From an uncultured Algibacter sp. (GTDB taxonomy: Bacteria; Bacteroidota; Bacteroidia; Flavobacteriales; Flavobacteriaceae), in the NCBI RefSeq assembly GCF_947495925.1, contig NZ_CANMAU010000007.1, forward strand, positions 248,001-312,000: a stretch of DNA of 64,000 nt. Reading direction: 5' to 3'. The position numbers and the translations under genes were made by a program. The notes beneath the pieces were generated by a model. The model made no database searches and was not told where the DNA came from. It worked only from the letters and a program-made list of their open reading frames with translations. Position 1 is the stretch's first letter. The number at the start of each line of letters is the position of its first letter. Shown here piece after piece: positions 1-7,751 of the stretch.

Positions 1-148
1 TTGCTGCTTTAAAAGTAGTTTATTTTTATTAAAAGTAATTTTGATGTACATCACATTATTTGAATATATAGTAAGGTGGTATACAATAGAATGATTAGCG
101 GCTAAAGAATAAATATTTAATAGAAGATTCAAGTATTTATAACAAAAG

Positions 149-180
149 TTTGTTTACAAATAAGTAAATAAATATATTTG
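149..180 (+). promoter_or_regulatory. Bacteroidetes-type promoter of the uronate operon
   Basis: TTTG at 149-152 and TATATTTG at 173-180 match the Bacteroidetes -33/-7 consensus (TTTG and TAnnTTTG) exactly, with a 20-nt spacer. It lies about 110 nt upstream of the first gene of the hexuronate operon. The assignment rests on consensus and spacing only; no transcription start is known. Confidence 0.6.
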
Positions 181-181
181 A

Positions 182-193
182 GTAATCGATTAC
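182..193. promoter_or_regulatory. Palindromic operator candidate (GTAATCGATTAC)
   Basis: This is a perfect 12-bp palindrome with a central CG, starting 2 nt after the -7 box at 173-180, so it would cover the transcription start. Palindromes with a central CG are typical operators of LacI-family regulators. No LacI-type gene lies in the window, so the cognate regulator would be encoded elsewhere. Repression by steric block is an inference. Confidence 0.5.
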
Positions 194-290
194 AAAAGCT
201 AATAAGTTATTTATTTAGTTTTACTTTCGAAATTCATAATAAATCAATTGTTATGAATCTTTTATTTATAATCAATAAAACATCGAATAA

Positions 291-1100
291 GTGAATACCT
301 TATTTAATATAAAGAATAAAGTTATAATCCTCACCGGAGGTTATGGTGTGTTAGGCTCAAATATTGCAAAGTACTTTGTTAATTCCAACGCAAAGGTTGT
401 GATTTTAGGTAGAGATGGAGAAAAAGCAGAAACCTTTGCTAATTCTATATCTACAACAAAGGCAAAAGGATTTAAAGCTGACGTTTTAGATAGAGAAAAT
501 TTAATAACAGTTAAAGAAAAAATTCTTAGTACTTGGGGACGAATTGATGTTTTAATTAATGCCGCTGGGGGTAATATGCCTGGTGCAACTATTTCCCCTC
601 ATGATTCATTATTCGATATGTCAATTCCAGATTTTCAGAAAGTTACAGATCTCAATTTAATGGGAACTGTTGTGCCTTCATTAGTATTCGGAGAACATAT
701 GTCAATACAAGGAAATGGATCAATTATAAACGTAAGTTCAATGGCAGTACCTCAAGTAATTACTAGGGTTGTAGGTTATTCGGCATCTAAAGCAGCTATG
801 GAAAACTTTACAAAGTGGATGGCCGTAGACATGGCCTTGAAATTTGGAGATAAAATTAGAGTAAATGCTATTGCGCCAGGTTTTTTTATTGCTGATCAAA
901 ACAGAAAATTGCTAACCAATGAAGATGGGTCATTAACAGAAAGAGGAAATACAATACTACAAAACACACCAATGAAACGATTTGGTAATGCCGAAGAACT
1001 TAACGGAGCTGTTCATTTATTAGCCTCGGATGCAGGCAAATTTATTACAGGAACAGTAATAAGTATTGACGGTGGTTTTAGCGCTTTTAGTGGTGTTTAA
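291..1100 (+). CDS. uxuB: SDR-family D-mannonate oxidoreductase (fructuronate reductase)
   Basis: This 269-residue short-chain dehydrogenase would reduce D-fructuronate to D-mannonate with NAD(P)H in the cytoplasm. The N-terminal cofactor motif is TGGYGVLG (residues 15-22), the NAAG motif lies at 90-93, and the catalytic Ser149/150, Tyr163 and Lys167 are present. It is the SDR type of UxuB, as in Bacillus subtilis, not the long-chain polyol dehydrogenase type of E. coli. The start is a GTG at 291; the ATG at 253 upstream is in another frame and stops at once. It lies 15 nt before uxuA in a six-gene operon with uxaC and a TRAP transporter, which supports the substrate. From the fold alone it could be another sugar-acid dehydrogenase; the neighbours make fructuronate the best choice. 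Confidence 0.8.
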   Translation: MNTLFNIKNKVIILTGGYGVLGSNIAKYFVNSNAKVVILGRDGEKAETFANSISTTKAKGFKADVLDRENLITVKEKILSTWGRIDVLINAAGGNMPGATISPHDSLFDMSIPDFQKVTDLNLMGTVVPSLVFGEHMSIQGNGSIINVSSMAVPQVITRVVGYSASKAAMENFTKWMAVDMALKFGDKIRVNAIAPGFFIADQNRKLLTNEDGSLTERGNTILQNTPMKRFGNAEELNGAVHLLASDAGKFITGTVISIDGGFSAFSGV

Positions 1101-1115
1101 TAATATGAAAATATA

Positions 1116-2282
1116 ATGCAAGAAACGTTTAGATGGTTTGGTGAGTCTGACACTGTAAAACTATCAGATATAAGGCAAGCAGGGGCAACAGGAGTTGTTA
1201 CTGCGCTGCATCATATAGTTAATGGCGAACTCTGGACGATTAGCGAAATACAAAAAGTAAAAGATAACATAGAAAATGCAGGTTTGAAGTGGTCGTTTAT
1301 TGAAAGTATCCCCATTCATGAAAATATCAAACTTCGTATTGGCGATTATGAGGAACGGATTGAAGTTTATAAACAAAGTTTAAGAAACGTAGCTCAATGT
1401 GGTATTAAAAATGTTTGTTACAATTTTATGCCAGTGTTAGATTGGACGCGTACCCATTTATTCTGGGAATTAGAAGATAAAAGTACTGCACTAAGGTTCG
1501 ACAAAGTTGAAATGGCAGTTTTCGAATGTTTTATAATGAAACGAAATGGAGCTGAAAATTCATATTCATTAGATATTTTAGAGCAAGCCCAAGTGAGCTT
1601 TAAGGGTATGAGCAATGATGAAAAACAAAGATTAGAAGACAGTATTTTGAAAGGACTCCCCGGAACAGTTGATGATTTAACTATTCCTGTTTTTAAGGAT
1701 ATGATTGCTCAATATGATAACGTTAGTCATGAAGATTTAAAAGCGAACCTTTCTTATTTTTTAAATAGAATTATCCCTCTTTGTGAGGAATTGGGTGTCA
1801 AAATGGCAATTCATCCAGATGATCCACCAATAGATATTATGGGGTTACCCAGAATTATTAAATCTGAACGTGATTTAGATGATTTGGTCAACTTTATAGA
1901 TAGCCCTTCAAACGGTATTACCTTCTGCACAGGGTCATTAGGTGCAAATCCAGACAATAACCTGCCGAAAATGATTGAAAAGTTTAAACATAGAATTCAT
2001 TTTTTACACTTAAGAAATGTAAAACGAGAGGCAAATGGCAGTTTTTATGAAGACAATCATCTGGGAGGTTCTTCAGATATGTATGAAGTAGTAAAAACAG
2101 TTCTTAAAATAGAAAAAGATCGAGGTGTTTCGTTACCGATGCGTCCAGACCACGGACATCAAATGCTTCATGATTTAAAAAACAATAATACTTACGCTGG
2201 TTATTCTGCAATTGGTCGCCTAAGAGGATTAGCTGAGTTGCGAGGATTAGCTCTAGGAATTTCTAAAAGTCATATTATATGA
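1116..2282 (+). CDS. uxuA: Mannonate dehydratase
   Basis: This 388-residue UxuA dehydrates D-mannonate to 2-keto-3-deoxy-D-gluconate (EC 4.2.1.8) in the cytoplasm. The length and TIM-barrel pattern match the bacterial UxuA family. Metal and substrate motifs are visible: HPDDPP at 233-238, Cys271 in TFCTGS, His298 in FLHLRN and PDHG at 344-347. It ends 4 nt inside uxaC (shared ATGA-type overlap at 2279-2282), which suggests translational coupling. Its product KDG is also the expected end product of the anhydrogalactose branch encoded at 17-23 kb. Confidence 0.95.
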   Translation: MQETFRWFGESDTVKLSDIRQAGATGVVTALHHIVNGELWTISEIQKVKDNIENAGLKWSFIESIPIHENIKLRIGDYEERIEVYKQSLRNVAQCGIKNVCYNFMPVLDWTRTHLFWELEDKSTALRFDKVEMAVFECFIMKRNGAENSYSLDILEQAQVSFKGMSNDEKQRLEDSILKGLPGTVDDLTIPVFKDMIAQYDNVSHEDLKANLSYFLNRIIPLCEELGVKMAIHPDDPPIDIMGLPRIIKSERDLDDLVNFIDSPSNGITFCTGSLGANPDNNLPKMIEKFKHRIHFLHLRNVKREANGSFYEDNHLGGSSDMYEVVKTVLKIEKDRGVSLPMRPDHGHQMLHDLKNNNTYAGYSAIGRLRGLAELRGLALGISKSHII

Positions 2283-3691
2283 GTGTAATAAATTCGGGTA
2301 CATTTATTACTGAAGATTTCTTATTAGAATCCGACATAGCAAAAACGCTATATCATGATTATGCTGAAGATTTACCTATTATTGATTATCATAATCATTT
2401 ATCGGCACAATTAATTTCTGAAAACAACCCCGTTAAGAACATTACCGAGGCTTGGTTAAAAGAGGATCATTATAAGTGGCGAGGAATGCGTGCTAATGGG
2501 ATAGAAGAACAATTTATTACGGGCAACGCGTCCTTAGAAGATAAATTTATAAAATGGGCAGAAACAGTACCGTATACATTGCGTAATCCATTATTTCACT
2601 GGACACAACTTGAACTGAAGCGTTATTTTGGTATAAATGATATTTTACAACCCCGCACAGCTGCCTTTATTTATAAAAAAGCAAATACCTTTTTAGCTAA
2701 CCAAACACCAGCCCAATTATTAGAACAAATGAAGGTTGAAGTCGTTTGTACAACAGATGATCCGGTAGATAGTTTAGAGTACCATCAACAAATAGCAAAT
2801 CAAAATTTCTATACCAAGGTTTATCCGACATTTCGTTCTGACAACCTATTTTTTATTCAACAAGATACTTTCAAAGTTTATTTAGAGAAGCTTGAAAAAG
2901 CAGTTAGTTTTTCAATCAGTTCTTTTTCAGAATTTATAAGAGCTATAGATTCTCGAATTGATTTTTTTCATCGTAATGGCTGCCGATTATCAGACTATGG
3001 AGTTAGTGGTGCCTTTACTATTGTTGATTATAAAACTCATGAGGTATCCGAAATATTCAATAAGTTCTTAAATGGAGAGACATTATCTTTAGAAGAAATA
3101 GACAAATATAAATCGGCTATATGTATTCATCTTGCTAAAAAGTACCATGAGAAAAAATGGGTGCAACAGTATCATCTAGGGCCGCTAAGAAATAACAACA
3201 AGCGTTTGCAAAAGTTATTTGGGGCGGACGCAGGATGCGATTCTATTGGAGATTATTCTTTAGCAGATTCTATGTCGAAATTATTTAATCAGTTAGATGA
3301 ATCCAATCAATTAGCTAAGACTATTACTTACAATTTAAACCCTTCTCAAAACGAAGTGTTTTGTACTATGATGGGGAATTTTAATAATGCTGATACTCCA
3401 GGTAAAATGCAATGGGGAGCGGCGTGGTGGTTTTTAGATCAAAAAGACGGTATGGAAAAACAAATAAACACGTTGTCCAATTTAGGTCTTTTAAGTCGAT
3501 TTGTTGGTATGTTAACAGATAGTAGGAGTTTCTTGTCTTTTCCAAGGCATGAATATTTCAGACGTATCTTATGTAATATGATAGCACAAGATGTACATAA
3601 AGGTTTAGTTCCAAATGATCTTGAATTTTTAGGAAAAATGATTCAAGACATATGCTATAATAATGCAGTAAATTATTTTAAGTTTGATTAA
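2279..3691 (+). CDS. uxaC: Glucuronate/galacturonate isomerase
   Basis: This 470-residue uronate isomerase of the amidohydrolase superfamily converts D-glucuronate to D-fructuronate and D-galacturonate to D-tagaturonate (EC 5.3.1.12). The N-terminal metal motif DYHNH (His38, His40) and the C-terminal SFPRHEYFRR signature are intact, and the length is normal. It overlaps uxuA by 4 nt and precedes dctP by 14 nt. Because tagaturonate reductase and altronate dehydratase genes are absent here while UxuA and UxuB are present, the operon as seen serves the glucuronate branch. Confidence 0.95.
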   Translation: MSVINSGTFITEDFLLESDIAKTLYHDYAEDLPIIDYHNHLSAQLISENNPVKNITEAWLKEDHYKWRGMRANGIEEQFITGNASLEDKFIKWAETVPYTLRNPLFHWTQLELKRYFGINDILQPRTAAFIYKKANTFLANQTPAQLLEQMKVEVVCTTDDPVDSLEYHQQIANQNFYTKVYPTFRSDNLFFIQQDTFKVYLEKLEKAVSFSISSFSEFIRAIDSRIDFFHRNGCRLSDYGVSGAFTIVDYKTHEVSEIFNKFLNGETLSLEEIDKYKSAICIHLAKKYHEKKWVQQYHLGPLRNNNKRLQKLFGADAGCDSIGDYSLADSMSKLFNQLDESNQLAKTITYNLNPSQNEVFCTMMGNFNNADTPGKMQWGAAWWFLDQKDGMEKQINTLSNLGLLSRFVGMLTDSRSFLSFPRHEYFRRILCNMIAQDVHKGLVPNDLEFLGKMIQDICYNNAVNYFKFD

Positions 3692-3705
3692 ATAAAGGTC
3701 CTTTA

Positions 3706-4680
3706 ATGATAAAGAAGATATTACTCTTAATAATTTTGCTTATTGTTTTTACTTCGTGTAAAAAAGAGGGCAGTGCTAAAGTCATTTATTTAGGGCATAC
3801 ATTACCGCAAACACATCCCGTACATAAGGGTATTTTGGAATTTAAGAAGGCATTGGAGTTAAAATCTTCTGGGAATTTAAAAGTAAAGATTTTTCCAGAT
3901 GGTCAGCTAGGTTCAGAAAGGGAAGTTTTGGAATTATTGCAAATAGGGAGTGTAGCCGCCACAAAAGTAAGTGCTGCAACCTTGTCGAATTTTGTTCCAG
4001 AGTACCACATTTTGGGCATACCTTATTTGTTTAAAGATAAAACACATCAGTTTGATATTTTAGAAGGTCAAATTGGAAAATCAATATTAGAAAAAGGATC
4101 AAAATTTTGGTTGAGAGGACTGTGTTACTATGATGCGGGAAGTAGAAGTTTTTATACTAGCCAGAAAGCGATTAGAACTCCAGATGATTTAAAGGGACTT
4201 AAGATTCGAGTTATGAATAACCAAATGGCGATTAATATGGTTAATTCAATGGGAGGTTCAGCAACACCGTTAGCGTATGGAGAGTTATATACTGCTATCC
4301 AGCAAGGTGTGGTTGATGGCGCAGAAAATAATCCACCTTCCTTCGTCTCATCAAACCATTACGAAATTTCTAAGTATTACACATTAGATCAACATTCTTC
4401 TATTCCAGATGTGCTTTTAATTGGCACCAAGTATTGGAATAAATTATCTGATATAGAGAAAAAGTGGGTACAAGAAGCTGCAGACGAATCTGCTGAAGCT
4501 CAAAAAGTATTTTGGAAAGAATCTGTTGAAGAATCTATTAAAATTGCGCAGGATTGGGGTGTTGAAGTCATAATTCCTGAGAAATCAATATTTGCAGAAA
4601 AATCAAAACCTGTAATGGACGCATTTATTCAAGAGTTTCCCGAAATGGCTCTTATTGTAAACCAAATTAAAAATCAATAG
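3706..4680 (+). CDS. dctP: TRAP transporter substrate-binding lipoprotein (DctP family)
   Basis: This is the periplasmic solute receptor of a TRAP transporter, 324 residues. A lipoprotein signal peptide ends at the lipobox FTSC (Cys18), so the receptor should be membrane-anchored rather than free. The family hallmark is present: Arg168 in LKIRVM, which pairs with the substrate carboxylate, followed by the MGGSATPLAYGELYTA segment and GVVDGAE. It sits directly between the uronate catabolic genes and dctQM, so glucuronate or galacturonate is the likely ligand. TRAP receptors specific for hexuronates are known. The exact ligand cannot be read from the sequence. Confidence 0.9.
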   Translation: MIKKILLLIILLIVFTSCKKEGSAKVIYLGHTLPQTHPVHKGILEFKKALELKSSGNLKVKIFPDGQLGSEREVLELLQIGSVAATKVSAATLSNFVPEYHILGIPYLFKDKTHQFDILEGQIGKSILEKGSKFWLRGLCYYDAGSRSFYTSQKAIRTPDDLKGLKIRVMNNQMAINMVNSMGGSATPLAYGELYTAIQQGVVDGAENNPPSFVSSNHYEISKYYTLDQHSSIPDVLLIGTKYWNKLSDIEKKWVQEAADESAEAQKVFWKESVEESIKIAQDWGVEVIIPEKSIFAEKSKPVMDAFIQEFPEMALIVNQIKNQ

Positions 4681-4682
4681 AT

Positions 4683-5171
4683 ATGAGAAAATCTGCGATT
4701 ATTTTCAATAAAATAAACAAGATACTTGAGTGGTTTTTAATTATCATTTTCGCTTTGTTGGTTTTGGATGTGTTGTTTCAAGTGCTCTCGAGATATGTTT
4801 TAGGGACATCCTTTACATGGACAGAAGAGTTTGCAAGATTTGCTTTGATTTGGATGACTATTTTAGGGGCAGCATATCTCAATGCGAAAAAGGAGCATTT
4901 GTCAATGGATTTTTTATTTCAAAAACTTTCTAAGTCTAATCAAATAAAGGGGGCTATGCTTATTGAGGTTTTAGTATTTCTTTTTGCACTTGCAGTAATG
5001 GTTATTGGGGGCTTAAATTTGGTTTATACCACATTGCACCTAGAACAACTCTCTGGAACTATGAGAATTCCTTTGGGGTATATTTACGCTATTTTACCTT
5101 TTAGTGGCCTTTTGATTATGTGTTTTTCTGTATATCACATATATACTCTAATTAAAACAAATAATAAATAA
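4683..5171 (+). CDS. dctQ: TRAP transporter small permease (DctQ family)
   Basis: This 162-residue inner-membrane protein has four predicted helices (about residues 15-40, 48-65, 90-112 and 130-155). The ARFALIWMTILGAAYL segment is typical of the DctQ family. It starts 2 nt after dctP and its stop overlaps the first base of dctM, so the three genes form one unit. DctQ proteins act as obligate partners of DctM in Na+-dependent uptake. Confidence 0.9.
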   Translation: MRKSAIIFNKINKILEWFLIIIFALLVLDVLFQVLSRYVLGTSFTWTEEFARFALIWMTILGAAYLNAKKEHLSMDFLFQKLSKSNQIKGAMLIEVLVFLFALAVMVIGGLNLVYTTLHLEQLSGTMRIPLGYIYAILPFSGLLIMCFSVYHIYTLIKTNNK

Positions 5172-6475
5172 TGAGTATTGAGGTAATTAGTATTGTCGTG
5201 TTGTTTGTAAGCTTTTTTACATTATTACTGCTAAAGGTGCCTGTTGCCTATAGCATAGGGATTTCGACTACTCTAAGTTTATTGTTAAATATTGACAAAA
5301 TGCCCGGTTTAACAACGATAGCTCAACGAATGACAACAGGGATTGATAGTTTTGCCTTATTGGCGATTCCTTTTTTTGTTTTAGCAGGTGAAATCATGAA
5401 ACGTGGGGGAATTGCTAATAGACTTATTAATTTCGCGAAATCCATAGTCGCAAGTCTTCCGGGAGGATTAGCTTATGTTAATGTTTTAGCATCTATGCTT
5501 TTTGGTGCGATATCCGGGTCAGCCGTTGCAGCAGCATCTGCCATTGGTTCGATCATGACAGATAGAATGGAAGATGAAGGTTATCCAAGAACTTTGAGCG
5601 CTTCAGTTAATATTACAGCATCAACAACAGGGCTTTTAATTCCACCAAGTAATATTCTAATTGTTTATGCACTGGCAAGCGGAGGTTCAGCATCTGTTGC
5701 TGCTCTATTTATAGCCGGTTATCTACCCGGAATATTACTAGGTTTTGCAATTATGGGGTATGTGGCGTTCATCGCAATTAGTAAAGGCTTTGCAAAGGAA
5801 AAACGAGCTTCTTTATTTGAAGTATGGACCTATTTTAGAAAATCTTTTTTCAGTTTACTATTATTGGTTATAGTTGTAGGAGGGATTGTCGCTGGAGTAT
5901 TTACGGCTACAGAAGCTTCTGTAATTGCAGTATTATATGCTGCAATATTATCATTGATTTATGGTGATATAAAAATTAAGGATTTCCCTGCTATATTATT
6001 ATCTAGCGGAAAAACTACCGCCGTAGTTATGTTCTTGATTTGTACCTCAATGGCTATGTCTTGGCTATTTTCTTTTGAAGGTATTCCCGAAATAATAAGT
6101 TCTTTTTTGTTGGAGTCTTTAAATAACAAATTTGCTATTTTTTTAGCAATTAATATTATTTTACTCGTGGTTGGAACATTTATGGATATGACTCCTGCGG
6201 TATTGATATTCACACCAATATTTTTACCTGTTGTAACCGCTTTAGGTATGGACCCTGTTCATTTTGGAATTGTAATTGTGTTAAATTTATGTATTGGTAT
6301 TTGTACCCCACCTGTGGGGACTTTATTATTTGTAGGTAGTGGTGTTGCAAAAATTCCTGTTACTCAGGTTATCAGACCATTATTACCTTTTTTAACAATT
6401 ATGGTAGCGGTATTAATGCTTATTAGTTTTATTCCAGAAATATCAATGTTTTTGCCAAGGTTGTTTGGATTGTAA
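5171..6475 (+). CDS. dctM: TRAP transporter large permease (DctM family)
   Basis: This 434-residue polytopic inner-membrane protein has about twelve hydrophobic segments and the family motifs: the AIPFFVLAGEIMKRGGI segment near residue 60, MLFGAISGSAVAAASAIG near residue 110, and the ICTPPVGTLLFVGSGV signature near residue 380. It is the ion-coupled translocation subunit for the presumed uronate transporter and is the last gene of the operon. No clear hairpin terminator was found in the 341 bases that follow. Confidence 0.93.
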   Translation: MSIEVISIVVLFVSFFTLLLLKVPVAYSIGISTTLSLLLNIDKMPGLTTIAQRMTTGIDSFALLAIPFFVLAGEIMKRGGIANRLINFAKSIVASLPGGLAYVNVLASMLFGAISGSAVAAASAIGSIMTDRMEDEGYPRTLSASVNITASTTGLLIPPSNILIVYALASGGSASVAALFIAGYLPGILLGFAIMGYVAFIAISKGFAKEKRASLFEVWTYFRKSFFSLLLLVIVVGGIVAGVFTATEASVIAVLYAAILSLIYGDIKIKDFPAILLSSGKTTAVVMFLICTSMAMSWLFSFEGIPEIISSFLLESLNNKFAIFLAINIILLVVGTFMDMTPAVLIFTPIFLPVVTALGMDPVHFGIVIVLNLCIGICTPPVGTLLFVGSGVAKIPVTQVIRPLLPFLTIMVAVLMLISFIPEISMFLPRLFGL

Positions 6476-6816
6476 ACCAGTATTTTTGGGAAACCTGTTA
6501 TTGATATGTTTATTTGATGTGTTCTTATTTGTAAAAGCACAAATTAGGAATTGTATTTTCTTACTAGTATAAAAACTTGACAAGTCTATGATGTATATTT
6601 GTTATTCGTGCACTTGGCTTAAAATGTAACTCAGCTTACTTGAAAAAAACTTGACAGTCTCTAGAAACATTAGAATTGAGCTTCAATCTTCGGAAATAAT
6701 GTTTTAATTGTAATACCATTCTTAACTAGAAATATTTGGGTATAATTAGGAAAATGGTAAAAGTGTTATAGCTTTTTTAAATAATTGAATTTTTTAATTA
6801 ATAAATCTTATTCTAT
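6476..6816. other. Intergenic region with ACTTGA repeats
   Basis: This 341-bp AT-rich gap carries no convincing ORF. ACTTGA occurs at 6575, 6638 and 6649. The first copy is part of the near-palindrome ACTTGACAAGT (6575-6585), and the 6575 and 6649 copies share the longer core ACTTGACA. These may be regulator half-sites for the following enoyl-CoA hydratase gene, but no promoter matching both consensus boxes was found. Confidence 0.3.
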
Positions 6817-7587
6817 ATGAAATATATAAGGCTTGAAGTACAAAATAGAGTAGGTTATATTATAATTAATAAACCCAAAGCTAATAGTTATGACATAAAT
6901 TTTATGAAACTTATGTCTGAGACTATTGATGAAGCTATTGCAAATAAGGATGTTAAAGTTATTGCTTTAAAAAGTGAATTAACGAAATTTTTTTGTGCTG
7001 GGGCTGACATCAAGGTTTTTCAAGAAAATACAATTGCTGAAAATAAGAACATGGTTAGGCAAGCTAACCTTGTAGCTAACAAATTATCGGAAAGTCCAAA
7101 AATTACTGTAGCAATTTTGGATGGACATACACTTGGTGGTGGATTAGAACTTGCACTAGCATGTGATATGAGAGTAGCTTGTGATGGGGAGTTTTATTTA
7201 GGTCTATCGGAAATAAAGTTAGGGTTAATGCCTGGTAATGGTGGAACTCAGCGTTTAATTAGGTTAATTAACGAAAGTAAAGCTTTAGAGTTATTAATAA
7301 CTGGTAAATCTATATTGCCGGATCAGGCATTTGATTTAGGGTTGGTAAATCATTTTTATCCTAAAGATGAGTTTGAAGAATCAACTAAAGTATACCTTGA
7401 AGAATTGGCCAAGGGACCTCTACAGGCTATGAGCGCAGTTAAGCAGAGTGTATACAAAGGTTTAGAAATGCCTTTGAAAGCAGCTCTTGAATTGGAAACA
7501 AAATTAGCAGATTCTTTATATGATACAGAAGATGCCAAGGAAGGCTTAATGGCTTTTATAGAAAAAAGAGATTCAAAATTTATTTAA
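6817..7587 (+). CDS. Enoyl-CoA hydratase/isomerase family protein
   Basis: This 256-residue crotonase-fold protein has the oxyanion-hole segments FCAGADIK (59-66) and GGGLELALACD (107-117). Both catalytic glutamates of true enoyl-CoA hydratases appear to be kept: Glu111 in GGGLEL and Glu132 in LSEIKLG. This favours hydration of an enoyl-CoA over a divergent crotonase role. It stands alone between the uronate operon and the agar cluster, with its own leader region. No acyl-CoA dehydrogenase, thiolase or CoA ligase gene is nearby, so its link to polysaccharide use is unclear. Confidence 0.85.
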   Translation: MKYIRLEVQNRVGYIIINKPKANSYDINFMKLMSETIDEAIANKDVKVIALKSELTKFFCAGADIKVFQENTIAENKNMVRQANLVANKLSESPKITVAILDGHTLGGGLELALACDMRVACDGEFYLGLSEIKLGLMPGNGGTQRLIRLINESKALELLITGKSILPDQAFDLGLVNHFYPKDEFEESTKVYLEELAKGPLQAMSAVKQSVYKGLEMPLKAALELETKLADSLYDTEDAKEGLMAFIEKRDSKFI

Positions 7588-7684
7588 AAAAGTATATCCA
7601 TAGAAAGAGAACTATATTAAAATAGTTGTTGAATTATTTTATTAAGCATTTTTATAATATAAGTAATAATGATTAGTAGCTAGT

Positions 7685-7721
7685 AAAAAAGCTTTAAACA
7701 GAGTTTGTTTAAAGCTTTTTT
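7685..7721. terminator. Strong bidirectional terminator
   Basis: A perfect 16-bp inverted repeat (7685-7700 and 7706-7721) with a 5-nt loop is A-rich at its left end and ends in T6 at its right end, so it can work on both strands. It lies between the convergent enoyl-CoA hydratase gene and the GH2 gene that ends the agar cluster. Confidence 0.85.
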
Positions 7722-7751
7722 TATAAAGTAACTATTGTGATTAAAAATAAA

